From Pseudescherichia sp031998825 (GTDB taxonomy: Bacteria > Pseudomonadota > Gammaproteobacteria > Enterobacterales > Enterobacteriaceae), in the NCBI RefSeq assembly GCF_031998825.1, contig NZ_DAMACX010000008.1, forward strand, positions 62,001 through 126,000: a DNA stretch of 64,000 bases. The letters run 5' to 3'. A model generated the notes under the pieces. The model ran no database searches. It saw only the letters and a list, made by a program, of their open reading frames with translations, and was not told where the DNA came from. Positions 15,431 to 24,718 of the stretch are shown here, one piece after another. A program made the position numbers and the translations under genes. Numbering within the stretch: position 1 is the stretch's first letter; each line of letters opens with the position of its first letter.

Positions 15431-16651
15431 ATGACCTCCTCTTCTCGCTCTGCCCTGAACCATCGCCTCTGGGCTCTGTTTACCTTCTTCTTTATCCCTG
15501 GCCTGCTGATGGCCTCCTGGGCTACGCGCACGCCGGCCATTCGCGACATCCTGTCGGTCTCCACCGCTGAGATGGGTGCGGTGCTGTTTGGTCTCTCTAT
15601 CGGCTCGATGAGCGGCGTTCTCTCCTCCGCGTGGCTGGTCAAACGCTTCGGCACCCGCAACGTGATCCGCGCCAGCATGTCACTGTCGGTCTTCGGGATG
15701 ATGGTGCTGAGTCTCGCCCTATGGTTTGCCTCGCCGCTGCTGTTTGCCGTTGGGCTGGCGCTGTTTGGCAGCAGCCTGGGGGCAGCCGAAGTGGCGATTA
15801 ATATCGAAGGCGCGGTGGTAGAGCAGAAGATGAACAAAACCGTGCTGCCGATGATGCACGGCTTCTACAGCCTCGGTACGCTAGTGGGCGCGGGTATCGG
15901 CATGACGCTCACCGCCTGGGGCGTGACCGCGACCCTGCACGTGCTGCTGGCGGCGCTGGTAGCCATCGTGCCAATCCTGATTGCGATTACCGCTATCCCT
16001 GACGGCACCGGGCGCAACGATGCAGGCGAAGCGCAGCACGAACGCAAGGGTCGTCCCTTCTATCGCGATACCCAGCTGATGTTGATTGGTGTGGTGGTGC
16101 TGGCGATGGCCTTTGCCGAAGGCTCTGCCAACGACTGGCTGCCGCTGCTGATGGTGGACGGTCACGGCTTTACCCCGACCTCCGGATCGGTGATCTACAC
16201 CGGCTTTACCCTCGGCATGACCGTTGGGCGCTTTACCGGCGGCTGGTTTATCGATCGCTACAGCCGCGTCACGGTGGTACGGGCCAGCGCCATTTTGGGC
16301 GGGCTGGGGATTGCGCTGATTATCTTCGTCGACAGTGCGTGGGTGGCAGGGGTTTCTGTTCTGCTGTGGGGTCTGGGGGCATCCCTTGGCTTCCCGCTGA
16401 CCATCTCCGCCGCCAGCGACACCGGGCCGGATGCCGCTACCCGCGTAAGCGTGGTGGCGACGACCGGCTATCTGGCGTTTCTGGTGGGACCGCCGCTGCT
16501 GGGCTTCTTAGGTGAGCACTACGGACTGCGCAGCGCCATGATGGTGGTGCTGGCGCTGATGGTGGTTGCAGTCATCGTGGCCCGGGCGGTCGCGAAACCG
16601 GGCCAGACATCTGCTAGCCGTTCAGAGAGCGCCCCACCGACCGGTCCTTAA
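15431..16651 (+). CDS. ybjJ: YbjJ, putative MFS transporter
   Basis: YbjJ is a twelve-helix major facilitator superfamily protein of unknown substrate, in the inner membrane. The 406-residue product begins with FFFIPGLLMASWATRTPAIR and holds the MFS loop-like WLVKRFGTRN and GGWFIDRYSR motifs. Similarity to E. coli YbjJ runs over the whole length. Its 3' end overlaps the convergent mdfA by 38 bp because ybjI and ybjH, which separate them in E. coli, are missing. Confidence 0.92.
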   Translation: MTSSSRSALNHRLWALFTFFFIPGLLMASWATRTPAIRDILSVSTAEMGAVLFGLSIGSMSGVLSSAWLVKRFGTRNVIRASMSLSVFGMMVLSLALWFASPLLFAVGLALFGSSLGAAEVAINIEGAVVEQKMNKTVLPMMHGFYSLGTLVGAGIGMTLTAWGVTATLHVLLAALVAIVPILIAITAIPDGTGRNDAGEAQHERKGRPFYRDTQLMLIGVVVLAMAFAEGSANDWLPLLMVDGHGFTPTSGSVIYTGFTLGMTVGRFTGGWFIDRYSRVTVVRASAILGGLGIALIIFVDSAWVAGVSVLLWGLGASLGFPLTISAASDTGPDAATRVSVVATTGYLAFLVGPPLLGFLGEHYGLRSAMMVVLALMVVAVIVARAVAKPGQTSASRSESAPPTGP

Positions 16652-17846
16652 GGAAGATAACCATCAATCCCAGCCAGAGCAGGCCGTTTACCAGGTTGAA
16701 GAGGCTAAACAGCCCTTCGCCGCCGCTCAGGTAAGCGTGCTTGCTCAGTTCAATGCCGACGGTAAATATCGCCATCTGCAGCATGCCCATGGCGGCGGAT
16801 ACCGTTCCTTTGCTGATATCGCTGGCGAACAGCGTCAGTCGCACCAGCCCGGCGTTGGCGAGGCCGATACCAAACGCATAGATACTCAGCCCGGCGGTCA
16901 TCCATAGATAAGCGTGGGATGCCACCATCGTCGCCACGGCCGCCAGCAGCAGTCCGGCAACGATCGGCCAGCCGCCCATGATAATCAGCGACCGTACGCT
17001 GCGCCGGGAGGTCAGGCGGGCCAGCACCAGGTTACCCGCAATCAGCGCGCCGAAGATCGGCACCTGCAGCAGGCCGTACTCATAGCTGCTCATCCCTTCG
17101 CCGCTGATAATAATGATCGGCGACTGGGCGATCCACGCCAGCAGCGGCAGACTGACAAAGCCCGTCGCCAGCGCCCCGGCAACAAAGCGGCCGTTTTTCA
17201 GCACCGCCTTATAGTCCCGGCCCAGCTCCTTCAGGGATAGCTTTTCCCCGAGACGCGTGGCAGTCTCCGGCATCGCCCGTTGCAGGCCAAAAAAAGCAAT
17301 GGCCGCCAGCAGCGCAAAGAGGACAAACATCCCCTCCCACGGTGCGACGTGCACCCAGGCGGCTCCCACCAGCGGGCCAAGCAGGGGCGCAATCAGCGCC
17401 ACGTTCGCCATCAGGGCGGTGATCTTGATGCACACCGCCTCCTCGAACGACTCCTGAATGGCAGCGTAGCCCACCGCGCCAATAAAGCAGAGGCTCACCC
17501 CCTGCAAGAAGCGCAGGATAGTGAACTGCTCAATGTTCTGCGCCAGCAGCGTCGCCAGGCAGGTGACAATAAACCACACCACGCCGGTAAGCATTACCGG
17601 GCGACGGCCAATGCGGTCCGACAGCGGCCCGAGCAGCCACTGTAAAAACATCCCGCCCGCCAGATAGGCGGTCATGGAGGTCGGCACCCACTCAATGCCG
17701 GCATTGTACTGGGCCACCACCGCCAGCATCCCCGGCTGGATCATGTCGTTGCCGATATAGGTTGAGAACTCGTAGAGCACCAGACAGAGGGGAAACATCA
17801 GTGCCTGACGGCCTAAACGGCCTCTGGAAGATGAACGATTTTGCAT
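16614..17846 (-). CDS. mdfA: Multidrug efflux MFS transporter MdfA
   Basis: MdfA (Cmr) is a proton-driven exporter of chloramphenicol, lipophilic cations and other drugs. The 410-residue length equals E. coli. The functionally key residues are in place: E26 and D34 in the first helix (LYEFSTYIGND) and R112 in the motif around LRFLQG. The motif A-like loop DRIGRRPVM follows helix 2. It is a chromosomal housekeeping pump, so its presence does not imply acquired resistance. Its end overlaps ybjJ tail-to-tail. Confidence 0.95.
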   Translation of the reverse strand: MQNRSSSRGRLGRQALMFPLCLVLYEFSTYIGNDMIQPGMLAVVAQYNAGIEWVPTSMTAYLAGGMFLQWLLGPLSDRIGRRPVMLTGVVWFIVTCLATLLAQNIEQFTILRFLQGVSLCFIGAVGYAAIQESFEEAVCIKITALMANVALIAPLLGPLVGAAWVHVAPWEGMFVLFALLAAIAFFGLQRAMPETATRLGEKLSLKELGRDYKAVLKNGRFVAGALATGFVSLPLLAWIAQSPIIIISGEGMSSYEYGLLQVPIFGALIAGNLVLARLTSRRSVRSLIIMGGWPIVAGLLLAAVATMVASHAYLWMTAGLSIYAFGIGLANAGLVRLTLFASDISKGTVSAAMGMLQMAIFTVGIELSKHAYLSGGEGLFSLFNLVNGLLWLGLMVIFLKDRSVGRSLNG

Positions 17847-17929
17847 GTAGCCTCTTTATCCTTAAGATCGCGCAGAGTGTAGTTAAATCGTCGCGCTGGC
17901 GGTAGTGAATTCTCTGTGGCAGCGCACGT

Positions 17930-17964
17930 TTAATACGCTTTAATAGCTTAAGGTTCGTTTAAGG
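17930..17964 (+). promoter_or_regulatory. PmrA/BasR-type box upstream of ybjG
   Basis: CTTAAGGTTCGTTTAAGG at 17947-17964 is two CTTAAG-like half-sites five bases apart, the PmrA (BasR) pattern. A second pair, TTTAAT-ACGC-TTTAAT, overlaps upstream at 17930-17945. ybjG is PmrA-regulated in E. coli and Salmonella, so the position 55 bases before ybjG fits. Confidence 0.7.
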
Positions 17965-18019
17965 TACGTGCTGCACAATGGGAGCCTTAATTTATGGTCA
18001 ACAGGAGTGACGACACCCC

Positions 18020-18628
18020 ATGCTGGAAAATCTCAACCACACGCTGTTTTACTGGCTGAACGCCACCCCCGACTCGCCATCCTGGCTGATTGCCGCTGCG
18101 ATATATATCGCCAAAGATCTGATCACCCTGCTGCCGCCGCTGGCTGTGGCGCTGTGGCTATGGGGCCCGCACGATCGGGTGAGCGCCCAGCGCCAGCTGG
18201 TGATCAAAACGGCGATGGCGCTGGCGGTGAGCATGTGCCTTTCCTGGCTGATGGGTCATCTTTTTCCCCACGACAGGCCCTTTGCCCAGCACGCGGGCTA
18301 TAATTTTTTACATCACTCGGCGGACTACTCCTACCCCAGCGATCACGGCACGGTGGCGTTCACTTTCGCGCTGGCGTTTCTGTTCTGGCATCGGCTCTGG
18401 TCTGGCTGCGTAATGCTGGCCGTGGCGCTGAGCATCGCCTGGTCGCGCGTCTATCTGGGCGTTCACTGGCCGCTGGATATGCTGGGCGGATTGCTGATTG
18501 CTCTCAGCGGCTGCCTGGCCGCGCAGATGCTGTGGCAGGTTTGCGGGATGGGGCTGCACCGAACTCTGCATCTCATCTACCGCCGCTGTTTTGCTCTACC
18601 TATCCGCAAAGGCTGGGTGCGTGAGTGA
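18020..18628 (+). CDS. ybjG: Undecaprenyl-diphosphatase YbjG (PAP2 family)
   Basis: YbjG dephosphorylates undecaprenyl diphosphate at the periplasmic face of the inner membrane, recycling the lipid carrier for peptidoglycan synthesis. The 202-residue protein has about five helices and the three PAP2 phosphatase motifs: a partial KxxxxxxRP (HLFPHDRPF), PSDH (SYPSDHGT) and SRxYxGxHxxxD (SRVYLGVHWPLD). A PmrA-type box precedes it, consistent with control by polymyxin/iron stress. A hairpin terminator separates it from deoR. Confidence 0.95.
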   Translation: MLENLNHTLFYWLNATPDSPSWLIAAAIYIAKDLITLLPPLAVALWLWGPHDRVSAQRQLVIKTAMALAVSMCLSWLMGHLFPHDRPFAQHAGYNFLHHSADYSYPSDHGTVAFTFALAFLFWHRLWSGCVMLAVALSIAWSRVYLGVHWPLDMLGGLLIALSGCLAAQMLWQVCGMGLHRTLHLIYRRCFALPIRKGWVRE

Positions 18629-18658
18629 CTTAACCTGGCCGCGCAGGTAATATTGGAC

Positions 18659-18681
18659 GCCCTGCCGTATGCAGGGCTTTT
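18659..18681 (+). terminator. Rho-independent terminator after ybjG
   Basis: GCCCTGC-CGTAT-GCAGGGC is a perfect seven-base-pair stem followed by TTTTA. It stands 31 bases after the ybjG stop and before deoR. Confidence 0.8.
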
Positions 18682-18701
18682 ACTATTACGCCAGGGGATT
18701 T

Positions 18702-19460
18702 ATGGAAACGAAACGTGACGAAAGGATCGGCCAGCTATTGCAGGCGCTGAAGCGGAGCGACAAGCTGCATCTGAAAGAGGCTGCCACCCTGCTCGGCGTG
18801 TCTGAAATGACCATTCGTCGCGATCTGAACGCCAAAAGCGCCCCGGTTGTGCTGCTCGGGGGTTACCTGGTGCTGGAGCCGCGCACCGCCAGCCACTATC
18901 TGCTGAGCGATCAGAAAACGCGCCTGGTGGAGGAGAAGCGCCTCGCGGCCCGCCATGCGGCAACGCTGGTGCAGGCCCACCAGATGGTGTTTTTCGACTG
19001 CGGCACCACTACGCCGTGGATTATCGATGCGATTAGCGACGAGCTGCCCTTCACCGCCGTCTGCTATGCCCTGAACACCTTCCTGGCCCTACAGGAGAAG
19101 CCGCTCTGCCGGACCATTCTCTGCGGCGGCGAGTTCCACGCCAGCAACGGCATCTTCAACCCGCTCAACTTTAAAGAGACGCTCAACAACCTCTGCCCCG
19201 ATCTTGCCTTCTATTCGGCGGCGGGGGTTCATCCGGAGATGGGTGCGACCTGCTTTAACCTTGAGGAGCTGCCGGTAAAGCACTGGGCGATGACCCGGGC
19301 GCAGTACCACGTGCTGGTGGTCGATCACAGCAAGTTTGGCAAAGTACGCCCGGCATGCATGGGCGAACTGAGCCAGTTTGATGCTATTGCCAGCGACGTC
19401 CGCCCGGACGATAACCTGTTTGCGCTGGCAAAAGCGCAGCGCATCGCCCTGCTTTACTGA
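18702..19460 (+). CDS. deoR: Deoxyribonucleoside regulator DeoR
   Basis: DeoR represses the deoCABD and nupG genes and is released by deoxyribose 5-phosphate. The 252-residue length equals E. coli. It has the N-terminal winged helix-turn-helix (about residues 5-55, LKEAATLLGVSEMTIRRDL) and the C-terminal sugar-phosphate sensor with FDCGTTTPWI and LCGGEFHASNGI. The ATG at 18702 (METKRDERIG) is chosen to match E. coli; the frame extends eleven codons upstream through the ybjG terminator. It converges with dacC, six bases apart. Confidence 0.94.
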   Translation: METKRDERIGQLLQALKRSDKLHLKEAATLLGVSEMTIRRDLNAKSAPVVLLGGYLVLEPRTASHYLLSDQKTRLVEEKRLAARHAATLVQAHQMVFFDCGTTTPWIIDAISDELPFTAVCYALNTFLALQEKPLCRTILCGGEFHASNGIFNPLNFKETLNNLCPDLAFYSAAGVHPEMGATCFNLEELPVKHWAMTRAQYHVLVVDHSKFGKVRPACMGELSQFDAIASDVRPDDNLFALAKAQRIALLY

Positions 19461-19466
19461 TGCGGT

Positions 19467-20675
19467 CTATGAGAACCAGCTACCGAACCACTCATGGAAT
19501 TTCATCAGCACAAAGTCCCACATCCGGTTCAGGAATCCGCCCTCTTCCACCGCTTCCATAACGATCAGCGGACGCTGCTCAATGGATTTACCGTTAAGCT
19601 GGAAGTCGATGGAGCCTACTACCTGGCCCTTCTTCAGCGGCGCGGTGAGCTGTGGTTCAGTGAGTTTCCAGGTCGCCTTCAGGTTTTTCAACTGCCCTTT
19701 AGGAATAGTGATCGAGCCGGCCTCACCTGCGCCGAGCTTCGCCTCGCTGCTGTCGCCAAACCAGACGCGAGTAGTGGCAAAGGTGGCATCGGGCTTGATA
19801 GGGGTCACGGTTTCGAAGAAGCGGAAACCCCAGGTCAGCAGTTTCTCTGACTCGTTGAAGCGGATGCGATCGGTTTTACTCCCGAGCACCACCGAGATGA
19901 GCCGCATATCACCCTGCGTGGCCGAGGCCACCAGGTTGTAGCCCGCCCCTTCCGTAGTGCCAGTCTTCATCCCGTCGACGTTGAGATTTGTGCTCCACAG
20001 CAGGCGGTTACGGTTCGGCTGACGGATCTTGTTGAAGGTAAACTCTTTCTCTTTGTGGATGGCGTACTCTTCCGGCACGTCGTGGATCAGCGCCTTGCCC
20101 AGCAGAGCCATGTCACGGGCGGTGCTGAACTGTCCTGGCGCGTCGAGACCGTGCACCGTTTTAAAGGTGGTGTTGGTCAGTCCCAGCCGCTGGGCATAGT
20201 TGTTCATCAGGCCGACAAAGGCGTCCTGGCTTCCCGCCACGTAGTCGGCAATGGCGATGCTGGCATCGTTCCCCGACTGGATAATCACCCCTTTATTGAG
20301 ATCCGCCACCGACACCTGATCGCCCGGCTTGAGGAACATCAGCGACGAGCCGCGCAGCGCCGGGTTGCCGGTAGCCCAGGCATCTTTACCCACGGTGACC
20401 ATATCGGTGAGGTGAATTTTTCCCGCCTTCAGCGCCTGACCGGTGACGTAGCTGGTCATCAGCTTGGTGAGGCTGGCCGGATCCAGCTTCTCATCGGCGT
20501 TGCCCTCCGCCAGCACTTTACCGCTGGCGTAATCCATCAGGATCCACGCCCGGGCATCAACCGCAGGGGCAGCGGGGGCCGCGACCTGCTCGGCGGCAAA
20601 CAGAGAGGGAGAAAAAAGAACCACAAGCGCCGAAGCCGTAGCCAGGCCGCGGAGGGACAGAGAGAAATGCGTCAT
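19467..20675 (-). CDS. dacC: D-alanyl-D-alanine carboxypeptidase DacC (PBP6)
   Basis: PBP6 trims the terminal D-alanine from peptidoglycan pentapeptides in the periplasm. The precursor has 402 residues with a signal peptide (cleavage near SLFAA, residue 28). The penicillin-binding motifs are present: SLTK with the nucleophile S68, SGN at 134-136 and KTG at 237-239. The C-terminal amphipathic anchor (MWDFVLMKFHEWFGSWFS) holds it to the inner membrane. The ATG at 20675 is chosen to give MTHFSLSLRGLA like E. coli; a longer frame reaches 20753 without a signal peptide. Confidence 0.95.
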   Translation of the reverse strand: MTHFSLSLRGLATASALVVLFSPSLFAAEQVAAPAAPAVDARAWILMDYASGKVLAEGNADEKLDPASLTKLMTSYVTGQALKAGKIHLTDMVTVGKDAWATGNPALRGSSLMFLKPGDQVSVADLNKGVIIQSGNDASIAIADYVAGSQDAFVGLMNNYAQRLGLTNTTFKTVHGLDAPGQFSTARDMALLGKALIHDVPEEYAIHKEKEFTFNKIRQPNRNRLLWSTNLNVDGMKTGTTEGAGYNLVASATQGDMRLISVVLGSKTDRIRFNESEKLLTWGFRFFETVTPIKPDATFATTRVWFGDSSEAKLGAGEAGSITIPKGQLKNLKATWKLTEPQLTAPLKKGQVVGSIDFQLNGKSIEQRPLIVMEAVEEGGFLNRMWDFVLMKFHEWFGSWFS

Positions 20676-20934
20676 AAAGGCCACCCGAGTATCCATTCTA
20701 AAAAACCGCGTTAGCTCACCGCTACGCGCTAAACGGTGAGTAGTAACGTACAAAAGCGGTGAAGAAAACCGCCCGCTGGTAAAGTTTTTTAAAGTTTACG
20801 CAATATCACATCCCCATGCTGCTATGAGCGGGATTTTTTTGTTTGTCGTTGCCTGAATGTTAACTTTATCCCACTATGTCAGCCATATGGTGCTGATAGC
20901 AGCGCCCGGTTGCTGACGGAAAGAAGGAGTTTTT

Positions 20935-21561
20935 ATGATCACGCTGTGGGGCAGAAATAACTCGACCAACGTAAAAAAAGTCTTATGGACCCTTGAAGAG
21001 CTGGAGCTGCCGTATACGCAAATTCTGGCCGGGCTGGAGCATGGCCTGAATCACAGCCCGGAGTATCTGGCGCTGAACCCCAACGGGCTGGTGCCCCTGT
21101 TCCGTGACGATGAGACCGACAGCGTGCTGTGGGAGTCGAATACCATTGTGCGCTTCCTGGCAGCGCAGTACGGTCAGGGCCGCCTGTGGATCGAGCCGCC
21201 CGCTGCCCGTGCGCAGGCGGAGAAGTGGATGGACTGGGCCAACGGCACGCTCTCTCCAGCTCACCGGGTGCTGTTGATGAATCTGGTCAGAACCCCGGTG
21301 GAAAAGCGCGACCCGGCGGTGATTGAGGCGGGCATTGCCGCCTGCGAGCCGCTGTTTGAAATTCTCGATAACGCGCTGGCGACCTCAAACTGGCTCTCGG
21401 GAGAGGAGTTTGGTCTCGGCGATATCGCCGTAGCACCCTTCGTCTATAACCTGTGGAACGTGGGCCTGACGTGGACGCCGCGCCCGCACCTGCAACGCTG
21501 GTATGACGCCCTGAGCGAGCGTCCCGCCTACCGTAAAATTGTGATGATCCCGGTGACCTAA
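20935..21561 (+). CDS. gstB: Glutathione S-transferase GstB
   Basis: GstB is a cytosolic glutathione transferase, able in E. coli to act on bromoacetate and similar haloacids. The 208-residue protein has the N-terminal thioredoxin-like domain (about 1-80, with WGRNNSTNVKKVLW and the glutathione-contacting ESNTIVRFLA) and an all-helical C-terminal domain. A strong AAGAAGGAG ribosome-binding site precedes the ATG. It is divergent from dacC and overlaps the end of yliI by four bases. Confidence 0.93.
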   Translation: MITLWGRNNSTNVKKVLWTLEELELPYTQILAGLEHGLNHSPEYLALNPNGLVPLFRDDETDSVLWESNTIVRFLAAQYGQGRLWIEPPAARAQAEKWMDWANGTLSPAHRVLLMNLVRTPVEKRDPAVIEAGIAACEPLFEILDNALATSNWLSGEEFGLGDIAVAPFVYNLWNVGLTWTPRPHLQRWYDALSERPAYRKIVMIPVT

Positions 21562-22676
21562 TTTCCCGCCGGGCTAACCTTTAACAGCTCGCCGTCGGAC
21601 TCGTCGGTGAGCACATAGAGGTAGCCGTCGGGGCCGACGCGCACGTCGCGGATGCGCTGGTTGCGATCCCCGAGGATGCGCCCATCCTCGGTGACCTTAT
21701 CCCCGTTTACGCTCATCACAATCACGTCCTTGTCCTTCAGCGCGCCGATAAATAGCTTGTGCTGCCACTGCGGGAAGGTCGATGCGTTATAGAACGCCAT
21801 GCCGCTCACCGCCGGGGAGTCTTTCCAGTAGAAAGCCGGCTGCTCGGTGCCGGCAACAATCTCCCCCTTCGCCTCCGGGATCTTCATCCCGCTGTAGTTG
21901 ATGCCCCAGGTTGCCAGCGGCCAGCCGTAGTTTTTGCCTTTCTGTGGAATGTTGATCTCGTCGCCGCCGCGCGGCCCGTGCTCGTTCAGCCACAGGGCGT
22001 TGGTCCACGGATTCATCGCCATCCCCTGCGGATTACGGATGCCGTAGGACCAGATCTCCTTGCGTGCGCTGGCAGTGTTGGCAAAGGGATTATCTGGCGG
22101 CACGGCTCCTTCATCGGTCAGGCGCACCAGCTTGCCCTGGAGCTTATCGAGATCCTGGGCCGTGGGGCGTTGATTGTTCTCCCCTAAAGCGATGTAGAGG
22201 TAGCCTTTGCCGTCAAAGACCAGCCGGCCGCCGAAGTGGTTGCCGGTAGAGAGCTTAGGCGCCTGGCGAAAGACCACCTTAAAAGCCTCCAGGCGGGTGA
22301 GATCGTCACTTAACCGCCCGTAGCCCACCGCCGTTCCGGCCTTGCCGTCGCTCCCCGCCTCGGCGTAGCTCAGCCACACCCGCCGCGACTGGGCAAAGTC
22401 CGGAGCCAGCACCACGTCAAAGAGGCCGCCCTGCCCGTTGGCCCACACTTTCGGCACGCCGGAGAGAGGATCGGACAGCCCGCTTCCCGCCTGCCAGTGG
22501 CGCAGCTGGCCGCCGCGCAGGGTAATAAGCATCCCTTTATTGTCGGGCAGGAACGCCAGCGACCATGGGCGATCGAGTTTGGTTTGCAGCACGTCAACCT
22601 TTACCGGCGCAGGCGCAGCAAAAACCGAGGCGGACAGAAACAGCGCGGGGATAAAAATCAGGGCGTTGCGGCGCAT
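21558..22676 (-). CDS. yliI: PQQ-dependent aldose sugar dehydrogenase YliI
   Basis: YliI (Asd) is a secreted quinoprotein of the soluble glucose dehydrogenase-like six-bladed propeller family that oxidises aldoses with pyrroloquinoline quinone. The 372-residue precursor has a signal peptide (about 1-20, ending SVFAAPA) and family segments RPWSLAFLPD, GNHFGGRLVFDGKGYLYIALGE and WLNEHGPRGGDEIN, which carry PQQ and calcium ligands. It uses GGAGTG before the ATG at 22676. Whether the cell makes its own PQQ cannot be told from this window. Confidence 0.93.
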   Translation of the reverse strand: MRRNALIFIPALFLSASVFAAPAPVKVDVLQTKLDRPWSLAFLPDNKGMLITLRGGQLRHWQAGSGLSDPLSGVPKVWANGQGGLFDVVLAPDFAQSRRVWLSYAEAGSDGKAGTAVGYGRLSDDLTRLEAFKVVFRQAPKLSTGNHFGGRLVFDGKGYLYIALGENNQRPTAQDLDKLQGKLVRLTDEGAVPPDNPFANTASARKEIWSYGIRNPQGMAMNPWTNALWLNEHGPRGGDEINIPQKGKNYGWPLATWGINYSGMKIPEAKGEIVAGTEQPAFYWKDSPAVSGMAFYNASTFPQWQHKLFIGALKDKDVIVMSVNGDKVTEDGRILGDRNQRIRDVRVGPDGYLYVLTDESDGELLKVSPAGN

Positions 22677-22784
22677 GGGGCACTCCTTTGAGGGTCTCTG
22701 GCTTAAAGCGTAGCCAGCGGAACGTTGCGCGCGCCTGGTTTTACAAAAGTTTAAGCAGAAGGGGGAGTTGCCTCCCCCGGGGAT

Positions 22785-23171
22785 TCAGGCTTCCACAACC
22801 AGCGGTTCATGCTCGCTGAGGCTCTGAATACATACGTTGAGGGTTTTGAGACAGCGGTCGAGCGTCTCTACGTTCACAGCAATATAGTTCGGGCAGTCAT
22901 GGTGCCCACTCATTAAGCATATACCCGCAGAGGAGAGTGCCCCCTCTGCCCGGCACAGCACTTCTCGTTCTCTGGCATCCGGTACGGCAGAAACATGCCG
23001 CTCCAGGCCACGTATTTGTGTTGATAGTTCAAAAAAGCTGTCACGCAGATAGTTGCTTTCGCTGACCGACATATAACCCTTCGCCTTTCTGAGCTGGACG
23101 TACGCCGCAAGATCGATGCTGGCGTTAGCAAGTTTTCTCAGCAGACTTCGTTTTAGTCTGTCAACGGTCAT
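22785..23171 (-). CDS. bssR: Biofilm regulator BssR
   Basis: BssR (YliH) is a small soluble protein that affects biofilm formation and signalling in E. coli; its direct mechanism is not known. The 128-residue protein keeps the highly conserved block VQLRKAKGYMSVSESNYLRD (about 26-45) and CLMSGHHDCP near residue 92. The rest is more divergent from E. coli. GGGAGG lies seven bases before the ATG. It is divergent from rimO across an A+T-rich 211-bp region. Confidence 0.9.
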   Translation of the reverse strand: MTVDRLKRSLLRKLANASIDLAAYVQLRKAKGYMSVSESNYLRDSFFELSTQIRGLERHVSAVPDAREREVLCRAEGALSSAGICLMSGHHDCPNYIAVNVETLDRCLKTLNVCIQSLSEHEPLVVEA

Positions 23172-23382
23172 ACTTGATCCTCCCTTGTCGGCCTAATCGC
23201 AAATCAAGCATATGATCATTTTTTGTGCAAAATTATGCGCTGGGTCAATATTTATCCAGGTATTAACAATTTTTACAGTGTGACAACGCACACAAAATTT
23301 AACCGATTGAGTTAGCAGTAGAGAGTCGCCGCAAACCCGTGTAAAATCGCCCGGTTTTTTCTTCTGTTTACTTTGTGAGCGT

Positions 23383-24702
23383 ATGAGCATACAACAACCG
23401 CGTATTGGCTTTGTCTCCCTGGGCTGCCCGAAAAACCTGGTGGATTCCGAACGCATTCTTACCGAACTGCGCACCGAGGGTTACGATGTGGTGCCGCGTT
23501 ATGACGATGCCGATATGGTGATCGTTAACACCTGCGGCTTTATCGATAGCGCCGTGCAGGAGTCGCTTGAGGCGATTGGCGAAGCCCTGAATGAGAATGG
23601 CAAGGTAATTGTCACCGGCTGCCTGGGGGCAAAAGTGGATCAGATCCGCGAAGTGCACCCGAAGGTGCTGGAGATCACCGGTCCGCACAGCTATGAGCAG
23701 GTACTGGAGCATGTGCACCACTACGTGCCAAAACCGAAGCACAACCCGTTCCTGAGCCTGGTGCCGGAACAGGGCGTTAAGCTGACCCCGCGCCACTACG
23801 CCTACCTGAAAATTTCCGAAGGCTGCAACCACCGCTGCACCTTCTGCATTATTCCGTCTATGCGCGGCGATCTCGATAGCCGTCCGATTGGCGACGTGCT
23901 GGCCGAGGCCAAGCGTCTGGTTGATGCGGGCGTGAAAGAGCTGCTGGTGATCTCCCAGGACACCTCCGCCTACGGCGTTGACGTTAAGCACCGCACCGGC
24001 TTCTACAACGGCTCGCCGGTGAAAACCAGCATGGTTAGCCTGTGCGAAGAGCTGTCGAAGCTCGGCGTCTGGGTGCGTCTGCATTACGTCTACCCCTACC
24101 CGCACGTTGATGACGTCATCCCGCTGATGGCCGAAGGCAAGATCCTGCCGTATCTGGATATCCCGCTGCAGCACGCCAGCCCACGCATCCTCAAGCTGAT
24201 GAAGCGCCCTGGCTCTGTCGATCGCCAGCTGGCCCGCATCAAGCAGTGGCGTGAAGTCTGCCCTGAGCTTACCCTGCGCTCGACCTTTATCGTCGGCTTC
24301 CCGGGTGAAACCGAGGAAGATTTCCAGATGCTGCTCGACTTCCTCGTCGAAGCGCGCCTCGATCGCGTCGGCTGCTTCAAATACAGCCCGGTTGAAGGCG
24401 CGACCGCCAACGCGCTGCCGGACCAGGTGCCGGAAGAGGTGAAAGAGGCGCGCTGGAACCGCTTTATGCAGCTGCAGCAGCAGATCTCTGCCGAGCGCCT
24501 GCAAGAGAAAGTGGGCCGCGAAATCCTGGTGATTATCGATGAAGTCGATGAAGAGGGCGCGATTGGCCGCAGCATGGCCGATGCACCGGAGATCGACGGC
24601 GCGGTCTACCTCAACGGCGAAACGAAAGTGAAGCCAGGCGACGTCGTTCGCGTGAAGGTCGAAAACGCCGACGAGTACGACCTGTGGGGGAGCCGGGTTT
24701 AA
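23383..24702 (+). CDS. rimO: Ribosomal protein S12 methylthiotransferase RimO
   Basis: RimO is a radical SAM enzyme that adds a methylthio group to aspartate 88 of ribosomal protein S12. The 439-residue protein has the three MTTase-domain cysteines for one iron-sulfur cluster (C15, C51, C80), the radical SAM cluster cysteines C148, C152 and C155 (CNHRCTFC), and a C-terminal TRAM domain (about 375-439). Length and sequence match E. coli. A BIME follows; beyond it lies the gfr operon rather than yliF-yliE. Confidence 0.97.
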   Translation: MSIQQPRIGFVSLGCPKNLVDSERILTELRTEGYDVVPRYDDADMVIVNTCGFIDSAVQESLEAIGEALNENGKVIVTGCLGAKVDQIREVHPKVLEITGPHSYEQVLEHVHHYVPKPKHNPFLSLVPEQGVKLTPRHYAYLKISEGCNHRCTFCIIPSMRGDLDSRPIGDVLAEAKRLVDAGVKELLVISQDTSAYGVDVKHRTGFYNGSPVKTSMVSLCEELSKLGVWVRLHYVYPYPHVDDVIPLMAEGKILPYLDIPLQHASPRILKLMKRPGSVDRQLARIKQWREVCPELTLRSTFIVGFPGETEEDFQMLLDFLVEARLDRVGCFKYSPVEGATANALPDQVPEEVKEARWNRFMQLQQQISAERLQEKVGREILVIIDEVDEEGAIGRSMADAPEIDGAVYLNGETKVKPGDVVRVKVENADEYDLWGSRV

Positions 24703-24718
24703 TCGACCCTGTGCATAA

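Noticed and set aside
16614..17846. mdfA as an acquired resistance gene
   Set aside because: It lies in its normal chromosomal neighbourhood with normal codon use; it is a core pump.
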